Positions 36,301-44,007 of a stretch of DNA of 64,000 nt are shown here, one piece after another. How positions within the stretch are numbered: position 1 is the stretch's first letter; each line of letters begins with the position of its first letter. The stretch is from Paenibacillus sp. GP183 (lineage in GTDB: Bacteria > Bacillota > Bacilli > Paenibacillales > NBRC-103111). Location of the stretch: contig NZ_FNSW01000001.1 of assembly GCF_900104695.1 (NCBI RefSeq), positions 5,252,501 to 5,316,500 of the forward strand, read 5' to 3'. Both the position numbers and the translations under genes were made by a program. Under the pieces are notes generated by a model. It did no database searches. It saw only the letters and a list, made by a program, of their open reading frames with translations, and was not told the DNA's origin.

Positions 36301-39300
36301 CAATGACTTAAAGACGCAGTGGATTATTGAAGCTAATGGACCGAGCTTCTTGATTCGCAGTAACAACGGCAGTTATAACGATGAATATATTAACGTTAAA
36401 AATGCGGAAGGATATGCGGAGCGGGGACTTTATTCCAACACACTTCCATCACTTCAGTGGACTGCAGAAGCTGCACCGAGTGTTACTCACACACCGGCAG
36501 TTAGTGTTGATTTAAATAGAAACACAGCGACGAAAGTTTTTGATGATTCAAATTATGTAACCATCCGTAATAAATCGACAGGCAAATATCTTTATGAAGA
36601 TGACGGCATAGTTAAATACAGAGATCTAAAATCGCAAAATGATTTAAACTCACAAAAAGATGAATTAAACTCACAAAAAGATGAATTAAACTCACAAAAT
36701 GATGATTTAACCTCACAATGGCTGGTGTCAGACTTTAACGGTCATAAGCTGATCAAAAACCGTGCCACGGGTCACCTAATGGCGATTGAGGGAGATCAAC
36801 CGAATTTAACAGCTTCCAGCATCGATAAGAGTGTTTTAGGAACTCAATGGATGATTAATGATTTCTTAGGTTATAAAAATATCTCAAGCGCACTTCCATC
36901 CCATGATTATATGTTTCAAAATAGTACAAAACCTTATGCCCAGCATGGCACTGTGAACAGCAATCAGTTAGATACTGAACTCTGGATGTTTACAGAAGTT
37001 CCCCGCGATATCAGCTATGAAGCAGAAAATGCATTTATTAGCGGTTCTGTGCAAAAAACAAGCAATGGTTACGTGAATCACTTCACCAATACGGGAGATA
37101 AAGTAATTTTTGCCGTAAATGCGCAAGCTGATGATCGTTACGATGCAAAAATTCGCTATGCGAATCCAACAGGCACCCCTCAAACTTTAAGCCTGTATGT
37201 AAATGGTTTAAAGTTGAAGCAGCTGATCTTTGCGCCTACAAAAAATGGGAACGCAAATGCGGTTGTGCCGGTTAAACTTCCATTGAGATCAGGCTTCAAT
37301 TCTGTTTCATTAGAGTTAGACAGCATGGACAGCGGTCAAGTGGGTATTGACTCGCTTACGATTCTTGATGATGTGAATCTCGCATATAGAGGTGCCAATC
37401 AATCTTATATCACGTATGAGGCAGAGGATAGCGACACGAATGGTACAATTATAGGTCCAACTCGAGCTTACCATGAGTTTGCTTCAGAAGCTTCCGGTAG
37501 AAGGGCTGTGAAGTTAACCGAAACTACCCAGCACGTTAATTTTACATTAGCAAAACCGGCAAACTCTCTTGTACTTCGTTACTCGATTCCAGACGGATCC
37601 ACGAATGCAAGTATCGGTTTATATGTGAATGATGCATTTGTCAAGAATATCAATTTAACTTCCAAGTTTGCTTGGGAATACGGAAACTATCCTTGGTCTA
37701 AAGATCCGGCTCAAGGCAGCCCGCATCGTTTCTTTGACGAAACGCATGTACTCATTGGTCAAAATATTCCAGCGGGTGCTGCAATAAGTCTAAGAAAAAC
37801 GAATGCAAATCCTTCCTACGTTATTATCGATTTTGCCGATATGGAGCAGGCTCCAACCTCTGCATATACCATGCCTGCCGGTTTTATCTCGATAACCGAG
37901 CATGGAGCGACAGCGAATGACGGATCAGATGATACGGCAGCTATAAGAGCAACTATAATTGACGCTAAAGCACAACATAAAGGAGTTTGGATCCCAGCGG
38001 GCACATTTATAGTTAAGGATGAGGGTGCGGCAAATCCATTAATCTTCCTGGATGATGTAACTATTAGAGGAGCGGGTATGTGGTACACGACCTTGATAGG
38101 AGCAAAATTTTATGGAAACGGCAGCAACATCCGCGTGTTTGATCTGGCGATTGACGGCGATCTCAACATTCGCGATGACAATGCGCATACCAATGGATTC
38201 GAGGGTGCCTTTGGACCTGGTTCAACGATTCAAAATGTATGGATTGAACACACCAAAACAGGGATGTGGATTACCCGTCCTCAGTCAGAACCTGGCTTCA
38301 ATGGCGATGCATATACCGATGGATTCTATGTTGCCGGTTTGAGAATTCGCGATACAATGGCGGATGGAATCAACTTCAGCATCAATACAAAAAACAGTAT
38401 GGTAGAGCAAACCAATGTGCGGTACCCGGGTGACGATGGATTGGCTATGTGGTCCACTTTAAGAAGCGGGCATCCGGACGATTATACGGATAACAACACA
38501 TTCCGTTTTGATACGGTACAGTTGCCTTGGTTAGCCGACAATATGGTAGTGTTTGGCGGTAAAGATAATAAGATGACAGATAATGTGTTAACGGATACGA
38601 TCTATGCAGGTGGCGGCATCGCGGTATCGACTCGGTTTGATCCAACACCACTCGCCGGTACAACAGTGGTTGAACGCAATACTATGATTCGTACCGGAAG
38701 CCGCGATAATGGCTTGGGATTAAATTTTGGCGCGATTTGGGTATACGCGGATTCTCTCCCAATTAACAGCGATATCCAAATCAAAGACAATATCGCTTTG
38801 AACAGCACGTACCAAGGTTTGTCCATTCAAGGTTCAAAATCGATTAACCATGTTTCGGTTGAAAGTCTAGTCATAGATGGTGCAGGGTTAACTGGTATTG
38901 AGGCAGCTAGTACTATATCTGGCAGCATAACTATGAATCATTTCACAATCAGGAATATCAAATTAGGCGGTATATCCAACAAAGCTGGATCTAACCTGGC
39001 TATTATCGATCAGGATACCCTCGTTACGAATATTAGTTTAACTGCAGCTGGAAATAGAACTATGCTACGGAATGGAAGCACGCTGCAGTTTAAAGCAACG
39101 GTCTTACCTGGAAATGCCAGTAACAATGCAGTAACATGGAGTGTTGTTCCAGGCACAGGCGTTGCGATCATAAGCGAAAAAGGTCTCTTAACAGCAATAA
39201 AGGACGGCACAGTTACTGTGAAAGCTACTGCGCAGGATGGATCAGGAATCATTGGTGAGAAGACAATTACTATCTTAGCAAAATCTGATACAGCAACAGG

Positions 39301-39343
39301 TTCAGATGCAGACAGTTCTTCAAACGATGAATTTAATCAATAA
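33305..39343 (+). CDS. Giant secreted GH87-like glycanase with eight beta-trefoil-like modules
   Basis: A 2012-residue exported protein with a signal peptide (1-25, ending NAQ). Eight modules of about 140 residues (about 55-1230) repeat the pattern YLYED-x-GIVK, (R/I)KN-x-x-TGHY(M/I), and QW-x-(F/I)(E/D), suggesting beta-trefoil carbohydrate-binding units. Two CBM6/35-like modules follow (starting YEAENAF near 1236 and YEAEDSD near 1369). A right-handed beta-helix (about 1526-1900) opens with ISITEHGATANDGSDDTAAI and contains YPGDDGLAMWS near 1710, as in GH87 alpha-1,3-glucanase/mycodextranase enzymes. A BIG2-like domain ends it (about 1905-1992). ATG 33305 is preferred to an in-frame TTG at 33284, which overlaps the GGGAGGT motif. 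Likely attacks fungal or dental-type alpha-glucans; activity is inferred. Confidence 0.8.
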   Translation: MKRIKHIIAIWMSVLLLSPLSVNAQVASSNITPIQTSTVTSVVYDGVTGAAFDTVTESTYIRIKNKWQSNYLYEGSDGTVRYGFTGITDQTSDWILETSGSYQRIKNRATGHYITSAKVVAAQVDSRKVALTSEAISVSTAQDQWIIEDASRAGYKTIRSAATPTANNYIHEEDQLGYAQMSLGIGPTFESPQWKFEPASDMTPVRILSKAGTGHYLFEDNDGLVKSWNVPVNDARSHWYLISDDGTSTVRLKNRVSGHYITQNAAAVEALQSLPLNNAAQTTQKWKMTTNAADPGWLNFSNVDHLSPAYFLIAPADFADHTTRSIGMDWGRDGNGDDQKWKFELAADVNPTRIVNFTDAATVTSYLFEDNVGIVKIGALGTTNAYLWLVEEKDGKKRLKNLLTGHYISSQNGSQMTDPLQSLNIPISLSTDQWKIDNSTIYDDYKTIKSAANPSNYINVAQATHAVVSSAVAPDTNPAQWLFEDPSVVAGVDQYVRIQSSWDANSLYLYEDSEGNLKYGNASTTDQKAQWLVAKYEGRKTIRNRASGHYINMEDMSTGHIRVTALDFTNMTIDQKNKAKWVVEDLGGGVKLVHSVNDTNSNPDHQKFIHVQNLIKYAEYGEINRNWTSAHWNFLPVVDAVKTNFRIKNKITGAYLYEDTATGIVKNGALSATDALSQWFFESSSGNTVRLKNMSTGHYMNLHTANPNTDPVFSETIGVANTNQWRISDADAGSKYIVSAWTNAHLYATDATGNLYIDYAHFDNPATQEQTKWIFEDAPDTTANYRIKNKITGAYLYEDTTTGIVKNGSPAAESTLSQWFFEDSTDNTVRLKNMSTGHYMNLHTANPNTDPVFSETIGVANTNQWRISDADAGSKYFVSAWTNAHLYATDATGNLYIDYAHFDNLATRDQTKWVLEKAPSPPPVPAGYIRIANNGKYLYESNSGVVLYGDAAADNGYSNWIAEYDSNTGAARIKNRETGHYMAMNTDYRYIESIPSASVNDLKTQWIIEANGPSFLIRSNNGSYNDEYINVKNAEGYAERGLYSNTLPSLQWTAEAAPSVTHTPAVSVDLNRNTATKVFDDSNYVTIRNKSTGKYLYEDDGIVKYRDLKSQNDLNSQKDELNSQKDELNSQNDDLTSQWLVSDFNGHKLIKNRATGHLMAIEGDQPNLTASSIDKSVLGTQWMINDFLGYKNISSALPSHDYMFQNSTKPYAQHGTVNSNQLDTELWMFTEVPRDISYEAENAFISGSVQKTSNGYVNHFTNTGDKVIFAVNAQADDRYDAKIRYANPTGTPQTLSLYVNGLKLKQLIFAPTKNGNANAVVPVKLPLRSGFNSVSLELDSMDSGQVGIDSLTILDDVNLAYRGANQSYITYEAEDSDTNGTIIGPTRAYHEFASEASGRRAVKLTETTQHVNFTLAKPANSLVLRYSIPDGSTNASIGLYVNDAFVKNINLTSKFAWEYGNYPWSKDPAQGSPHRFFDETHVLIGQNIPAGAAISLRKTNANPSYVIIDFADMEQAPTSAYTMPAGFISITEHGATANDGSDDTAAIRATIIDAKAQHKGVWIPAGTFIVKDEGAANPLIFLDDVTIRGAGMWYTTLIGAKFYGNGSNIRVFDLAIDGDLNIRDDNAHTNGFEGAFGPGSTIQNVWIEHTKTGMWITRPQSEPGFNGDAYTDGFYVAGLRIRDTMADGINFSINTKNSMVEQTNVRYPGDDGLAMWSTLRSGHPDDYTDNNTFRFDTVQLPWLADNMVVFGGKDNKMTDNVLTDTIYAGGGIAVSTRFDPTPLAGTTVVERNTMIRTGSRDNGLGLNFGAIWVYADSLPINSDIQIKDNIALNSTYQGLSIQGSKSINHVSVESLVIDGAGLTGIEAASTISGSITMNHFTIRNIKLGGISNKAGSNLAIIDQDTLVTNISLTAAGNRTMLRNGSTLQFKATVLPGNASNNAVTWSVVPGTGVAIISEKGLLTAIKDGTVTVKATAQDGSGIIGEKTITILAKSDTATGSDADSSSNDEFNQ
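35234..36060 (+). repeat. Recent 420-bp tandem duplication inside the secreted enzyme gene
   Basis: Modules five and six of the protein are nearly identical at the DNA level with a period of exactly 420 bp (for example GCATAAAAAACAAAAT recurs at 35241 and 35661). The other six modules are much more diverged, so this copy arose recently by in-frame duplication. Confidence 0.88.
36626..36720 (+). repeat. Short in-frame 18/21-bp tandem repeat
   Basis: About five units of 18 or 21 bp, core TTAAACTCACAAAAAGATG, encode a run of LNSQKDE-type units inserted in the eighth trefoil-like module. The encoded segment is hydrophilic and probably helical. All unit lengths are multiples of three, so copy changes would keep the frame. 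Confidence 0.85.
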
Positions 39344-39369
39344 ATAGTAAGCTTCATAATAGTTACAAG

Positions 39370-39417
39370 ATCGCCTTACCCCATCCAAATAAGGATGGGG
39401 TAAGGCGATTATTCTTT
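39370..39417 (+). terminator. Strong terminator after the secreted enzyme gene
   Basis: A perfect 17-bp inverted repeat (39370-39386 and 39393-39409; arm ATCGCCTTACCCCATCC) with a 6-base loop, followed by TATTCTTTATT. Confidence 0.92.
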
Positions 39418-39540
39418 ATTAAATGAAAATAAATTGTGCCACATTTGCAAACAAATGCTTTTCTGCGCTTCTTAAAGTTATGATGTATTATAGATAATAG
39501 TTATGAATCCCCTTGGTAATTCAGGCTAGGAGGGTATGGA

Positions 39541-41037
39541 TTGAAGGAGCAATGGATTACAAGTGTGGGCATTGATCTTGGAACAAGCACGACTAAATGG
39601 ATTGTATCCCGATTAAAGCTTATACAAACATCAGGAGACTATTCGTTGCCTCGTTATGAGATTACTGAACGAAGGCTGGCTTATGTGAGCCCGATCTTTA
39701 CGACTCCATTAGCAAGTGAGAAGGAGATCGATGTGGTGGCCTTGTCCCAATTACTGGAGAAGGAATACGATCGAGCTGGAGTTAGCTCGGACATTATTCA
39801 ATCAGGTGCGATCATCATTACGGGGGAGACGGCTACCAAGCATAATGCGGAACAAATTGTGCATGCGCTAGCCAGAACTGCAGGACAATTTGTCGTTGCG
39901 GCCGCTGGGGCGGATCTTGAATCGCTACTCGCTGGTAAAGGCTCAGGTGCAGAGGCTTACTCACGTACTCAACGGGGAATTATTACCAATGTTGATATCG
40001 GTGGAGGGACGGCGAATGCCGCTTATTTCAGAGATGGAGACATGATTGCTACGGTAACTATGCATGTTGGAGGACGTCTTGTTCGTTTGGATGAGACAGG
40101 ACGAATCGAATATATAGCTGGGCAGCTTAAGCAGTGGGATGAGAATCATCCTGACAAGTCCCTTCTAGTTGAAGGGGAGGTAACCTCTTTCTCAGTGTTA
40201 CAGGCGTTTTGCCGCCGACTGGTGAAGGTGCTCATTAATTGTATGCTTGGAAAAGAAGAACTGGACAACGGTTCGTATATAGAATCACTACTCATTTCAA
40301 GGCCGGTAAGAGCGTTACCCTTCCCTGATGAAATTTGGATTTCTGGAGGTGTTGGCGGTTTAATGGCAGCACCAGCGCCGACTACGTTGCAAGAGGTAGC
40401 CCAATATGGTGATATAGGTCCATTGCTCGCAGCTACGCTCTGCGAGGAAGCGACAAACAGCACAGTGAGATTGAGGCAAGCCGAGGAATCTGAACGGGCG
40501 ACGGTTATCGGGGTCGGAACACAGACGATGGAAATTAGCGGTGCGACTCTTTATTATGACGAGGAGGCGCTGCCGCTTCTTAATATACCTGTTGCTGTCT
40601 GTTGTTTACCGGATGATGAAGAGGACGATTTGAATAAGCTCGAAGAGGCAATTCTGATTGCTTTGGACAAGGCTTCTTCTCTGTATTCTGCCTCACAGAC
40701 TAATCCACCCTTCGCTCTCGCTTTCAGGGGTGGAGGCTACTATTCATATCGTCGCTTGCAGAAGATTGCCGACACGATAATTTGGAGATATGCGGCGGCG
40801 GAAGCGCCATTGGATACTACGCTGCTTATCATTTGTGAGAACGATATGGCGAAAGCATTGGGGCACGCCTTGGTGAAACGACTTGCTGTTGGAATGAAAC
40901 TTATTTGCGTGGATCAAATCAAAGCCTCCGAGGGAGATTATATCGATGTAGGGAAGCCTCTAAAGGAAGATATCATACCTGTTGTTATCAAAACACTTAT
41001 GTTTCAGAGGAAAGAATATGGAGGTGGGAGACCATGA
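39541..41037 (+). CDS. eutA: Ethanolamine ammonia-lyase reactivating factor EutA
   Basis: A 498-residue protein of the EutA family, which exchanges damaged cobalamin on ethanolamine ammonia-lyase using ATP. The N-terminal actin-like ATPase segment VGIDLGTSTTKWIVS (about 8-22), GAIIITGETATKHNAEQIVHAL (about 88-110), and VDIGGGTANAAYF (about 150) are diagnostic. The start is TTG 39541 with AGGAGGG 6 bases upstream; the ATG at 39536 stops after one codon. It heads a three-gene operon and overlaps eutB. No EutV/EutW-type leader or sigma-54 promoter could be confirmed upstream. Confidence 0.95.
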   Translation: MKEQWITSVGIDLGTSTTKWIVSRLKLIQTSGDYSLPRYEITERRLAYVSPIFTTPLASEKEIDVVALSQLLEKEYDRAGVSSDIIQSGAIIITGETATKHNAEQIVHALARTAGQFVVAAAGADLESLLAGKGSGAEAYSRTQRGIITNVDIGGGTANAAYFRDGDMIATVTMHVGGRLVRLDETGRIEYIAGQLKQWDENHPDKSLLVEGEVTSFSVLQAFCRRLVKVLINCMLGKEELDNGSYIESLLISRPVRALPFPDEIWISGGVGGLMAAPAPTTLQEVAQYGDIGPLLAATLCEEATNSTVRLRQAEESERATVIGVGTQTMEISGATLYYDEEALPLLNIPVAVCCLPDDEEDDLNKLEEAILIALDKASSLYSASQTNPPFALAFRGGGYYSYRRLQKIADTIIWRYAAAEAPLDTTLLIICENDMAKALGHALVKRLAVGMKLICVDQIKASEGDYIDVGKPLKEDIIPVVIKTLMFQRKEYGGGRP

Positions 41038-42401
41038 AATTACAAATAACTTTGAGAGGAAAGAATTACACTTTTCAAAGCCTGAAAGAGGTATATGCCA
41101 AAGCGAATGAAGAGAAATCGGGAGATCAACTGGCTGGCATTGCTGCGCTGGATATGTCGGAACGAATTGCTGCTAAATATGTGCTGGCGGGATTAACGAT
41201 GTCTGAAATTCGTGACAATCCATTGCTGCCTCCCGAAGCTGATGAAATATCGAGAGTCATTGAAGAAGATGTGAACGAGGAGGTCTATGCTTCTATAAAA
41301 GGTTGGACAGTTGCTGAGATTCGAGAATATTTACTTCGCTCTGAGATTGTCGGCAGCGACATGTTTCGGATATCCAAAGGGATGAACAGTGAAATGATTG
41401 CAGCGGTATGTAAGCTGATGTCCAATCTTGATTTAATACAAGCTTCTGCCAAGATGGAGGTTCTTACAACCTGCCGAACAACCATTGGATTCACGGGGAC
41501 GCTAGCTTCGAGGGCGCAGCCGAATCATCCATCGGACCATCTACGGGGGATAAAGGCAGCCTTGTTTGAAGCGCTCAGCTATGGAGTAGGAGATGCGGTT
41601 ATTGGCATTAATCCTGTAATTGACACGACAGACAACATAAAAGCACTGTTGAACGCATCTCAGGAAGTGATTGATCAATGGTCGATTCCGACGCAAAATT
41701 GTGTTCTCGCCCATGTCACAACGCAAATGCGTGCGGTCCTTGATGGCGCGCGTGCAGATATGCTGTTCCAGAGCTTGGCTGGAACAGAGGAGGGGAATCG
41801 GGGGTTTGGAATTAGTTTGCAGCTGCTTGAAGAGGCCGATGCAATTATTCATGAATATGGGACGAGTCAAGGTCCGAACCAATGGTATTTTGAAACCGGA
41901 CAAGGGTCTGAATTGTCATCAGAGTCACACTTCGGGATCGATCAGGTTACGCTTGAAGCCAGGTGCTATGGTTTGGCTAAACGATTTAGGCCATTTATCG
42001 TCAACACGGTTGTCGGCTTTATCGGACCTGAATATTTATATGACAGCAAGCAGGTGATTAGAGCTGGTTTAGAGGATCATTTTATGGGTAAGCTGCATGG
42101 ACTTCCGATGGGATGCGACATTTGCTATACGAATCATATGAAAGCTGATCAGAATGATATGGAAAATCTGGGTATTTTGCTGGCATCCGCAGGTGTCAAC
42201 TTTGTTATTGGAGTCCCAATGGCTGACGACTGCATGCTCAATTATCAATCCATGAGCTTCCACGATATTGCTGCAATCAGGGAGACATTGCACAAACGAC
42301 CCGCACCGCAGTTTGAAGCATGGCTTGAGGATCAGGGTATTATGCGGGATGGACGGTTAACTGCTGCGAAGGCGGGCGATGCGACTCGTTTCGTGTACTG
42401 A
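41034..42401 (+). CDS. eutB: Ethanolamine ammonia-lyase large subunit
   Basis: A 455-residue subunit, the normal EutB length (about 453). With EutC and adenosylcobalamin it converts ethanolamine to acetaldehyde and ammonia. Family segments include KLQITLRGKNYTFQSLKEVYAKANEEKSGD cut here at its first residues, LPPEADEISRVI, CRTTIGFTGTLASRAQPNHP, and GLPMGCDICYTNHMKADQND. The frame extends further upstream inside eutA, but ATG 41034 overlaps the eutA stop (ATGA) and follows GGAGGTGGG, so this start is clear. Confidence 0.97.
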   Translation: MKLQITLRGKNYTFQSLKEVYAKANEEKSGDQLAGIAALDMSERIAAKYVLAGLTMSEIRDNPLLPPEADEISRVIEEDVNEEVYASIKGWTVAEIREYLLRSEIVGSDMFRISKGMNSEMIAAVCKLMSNLDLIQASAKMEVLTTCRTTIGFTGTLASRAQPNHPSDHLRGIKAALFEALSYGVGDAVIGINPVIDTTDNIKALLNASQEVIDQWSIPTQNCVLAHVTTQMRAVLDGARADMLFQSLAGTEEGNRGFGISLQLLEEADAIIHEYGTSQGPNQWYFETGQGSELSSESHFGIDQVTLEARCYGLAKRFRPFIVNTVVGFIGPEYLYDSKQVIRAGLEDHFMGKLHGLPMGCDICYTNHMKADQNDMENLGILLASAGVNFVIGVPMADDCMLNYQSMSFHDIAAIRETLHKRPAPQFEAWLEDQGIMRDGRLTAAKAGDATRFVY

Positions 42402-42415
42402 GGGGAGGACATAGG

Positions 42416-43129
42416 ATGGAGAGAGAGCATCAAATTCGGGTATTTACCGAGATGGCCAGTCACACGCCTGCACGTATCGGAGTGGGGAGAACGGGAACAC
42501 GGCCGCTTACAGAAGAGATGCTGAAGTTGAGATTGGATCACGCCGAGGCTGTAGATGCTGTATATGGAGTCGTTTCTCCAGCTACTTTGGAAGCCTTCCA
42601 ATTGTTTACGGTTGACACGCGATTCGGCGATAAAGATTTATTTTTAAAACGTCCTGATAACGGGAGATTGTTGACTGAGGAGGCTGCCAGTCTGCTGCTT
42701 CAGCGTTGTGTGCTTAAGCCTCAGGTACAAATCGTCATCTCGGATGGACTCAGTGCCAGGGCAGTAGACGATAATTTGGCTGATATTTTGCCGGCTCTGA
42801 TGGATTCTCTGGAAGTGAATCATTTAACCTCGGGCACGCCTTTCTTTGTACGCGGTGGACGTGTTGGATGTATGGATGATATTGGCCGATTGTTGGAGCC
42901 TGAAGTGTTAGTCATGTTAATTGGCGAACGGCCAGGACTTCTGGCGGCTTCCTCGATGAGTGCTTATATGTGCTATAAACCTCGTCCAGGGAGGAGAGAT
43001 TCCGAACGAACGGTTATCTCTAACATTCATCGGAGAGGAACCTTGCCAGTGGAAGCGGGGGCTCATATCGGTTCATTGCTTCTTAAGATGATCGAGCAGC
43101 AGATGAGCGGTGTGAATTTGGTCTTGTGA
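42416..43129 (+). CDS. eutC: Ethanolamine ammonia-lyase small subunit
   Basis: A 237-residue subunit, shorter than enterobacterial EutC (about 295) because the variable N-terminal region is reduced. Diagnostic segments are TPARIGVGRTGTRPLT, LRLDHAEAVDAVYG, VQIVISDGLSARAVDDN, and LIGERPGLLAASSMSAYMCYKPR. It completes the cobalamin-dependent enzyme with EutB and starts 14 bp after it, with GGGGAGGA upstream. No microcompartment shell or aldehyde dehydrogenase genes follow, so the enzyme is probably free in the cytosol. Confidence 0.96.
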   Translation: MEREHQIRVFTEMASHTPARIGVGRTGTRPLTEEMLKLRLDHAEAVDAVYGVVSPATLEAFQLFTVDTRFGDKDLFLKRPDNGRLLTEEAASLLLQRCVLKPQVQIVISDGLSARAVDDNLADILPALMDSLEVNHLTSGTPFFVRGGRVGCMDDIGRLLEPEVLVMLIGERPGLLAASSMSAYMCYKPRPGRRDSERTVISNIHRRGTLPVEAGAHIGSLLLKMIEQQMSGVNLVL

Positions 43130-43161
43130 ACAGATTCAGATTCATAAATCGAAAAAACTTC

Positions 43162-43225
43162 TATGTGAATAAACATAACATAGGTATATTGTTTTTCCTC
43201 TATAATAGTGATATATATTAAAGTG
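43162..43225 (+). promoter_or_regulatory. Promoter of the 5-oxoprolinase operon, copy B of the 64-bp element
   Basis: Gap-free match to 22063-22126. It holds the TnrA/GlnR-type box (43164-43180), -35 TTGTTT (43189-43194), 17-base spacer and -10 TATATA (43212-43217). The pxpB start codon is about 42 bp beyond its end. The flanking sequences of the two copies are unrelated, which marks the 64 bp as the conserved unit. Confidence 0.82.
43164..43180. promoter_or_regulatory. TnrA/GlnR-type operator, copy B
   Basis: TGTGAATAAACATAACA fits TGTNAN7TNACA at all fixed positions and differs from copy A at one base. It is centred about 50 bp before the predicted transcription start, an activating position. 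Confidence 0.8.
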
Positions 43226-43266
43226 TCTATTTTTGCTTAAATTTTTCAATTTGGAGGTGAGGGTAT

Positions 43267-44007
43267 TTGACCGCCCATATTACGAACAAAATTATCAATT
43301 ATGTTCCATTGGGAGATCAAACTTTGGTAGTGCAGTTTGAGAATATATTGTCCATCCAGGTTAGTAGATCTGTCAAATCCTTCGCCCATATAATCGAGCA
43401 GCAAGGAATTCCGGGAGTTACAGAAATTATTATCACGTTCAATACTCTAGCCGTTTGTTACGATCCCATTAAGATCACCTACGATAAACTATTAGGAAAA
43501 CTTCAAGCTTTACAAGAATACACTTTGCAAAGTGAGGATATCGCAAGTAAAAAAGTGTATGTACCAGTCGTTTTCGGCGGAGAATATGGCCCTGATTTGG
43601 AAGACTTGTCCAAGCAGGTTGGTCTAACGCCGGAAGAAGTCATACAAAGTCTGTACTCCAAGCCTTACTATGTTTATATGGTCGGCTTTATAGCAGGATC
43701 ACCTTATGGCGGTGAAATTGACGAGCGGTTGATCTTGCCCAGGCGTTCCAGCCCCCGGGTCAAAGTGAAAAAGGGTTCAGTCGCTATTGCTAATAAGCAA
43801 ACGACCATTTATACGATTGATGCTCCAGGAGGGTGGCATCTGCTTGGATGGACACCGATGGAAATTTTTAATCCTTATCGTGAAGCCCCAGGCTTGCTGC
43901 TTTCGGGAGATTATCTTCAGTACATACCTATAACTGCTGATGAAGCGGAAAGATGGGATAACCATAGACAAAGAGAGTGGGATCAGGAATGGAATTCGTT
44001 CACGTAG
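43267..44007 (+). CDS. pxpB: 5-oxoprolinase subunit PxpB (KipI-like)
   Basis: A 246-residue protein of the KipI/PxpB family. Recognisable parts are YVPLGDQTLVVQFEN at the N-terminus, VPVVFGGEYGPDLEDLSKQVGL in the middle, and YVYMVGFIAGSPYGGEID then the GSVAIANKQTTIYTIDAPGGWHLLGWTP C-terminal signature read here in pieces. With PxpC and PxpA it opens 5-oxoproline to L-glutamate at the cost of ATP. The start is TTG 43267 with GGAGGTGA 6 bases upstream. It is the first gene after promoter copy B. Confidence 0.96.
   Translation: MTAHITNKIINYVPLGDQTLVVQFENILSIQVSRSVKSFAHIIEQQGIPGVTEIIITFNTLAVCYDPIKITYDKLLGKLQALQEYTLQSEDIASKKVYVPVVFGGEYGPDLEDLSKQVGLTPEEVIQSLYSKPYYVYMVGFIAGSPYGGEIDERLILPRRSSPRVKVKKGSVAIANKQTTIYTIDAPGGWHLLGWTPMEIFNPYREAPGLLLSGDYLQYIPITADEAERWDNHRQREWDQEWNSFT

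Noticed and set aside
36626-36720. CRISPR-like short tandem repeat
   Set aside because: The units are contiguous 18/21-bp in-frame coding repeats without spacers, and no cas genes are present.
39430-39470. Possible sigma-54 promoter before eutA
   Set aside because: TTGCA is present, but the required GG element 10 bases before the GC is missing (TG instead).
40905-41033. Upstream extension of the eutB frame into eutA
   Set aside because: The extension is out-of-frame eutA coding sequence; ATG 41034 has a strong ribosome binding site and the family N-terminus.
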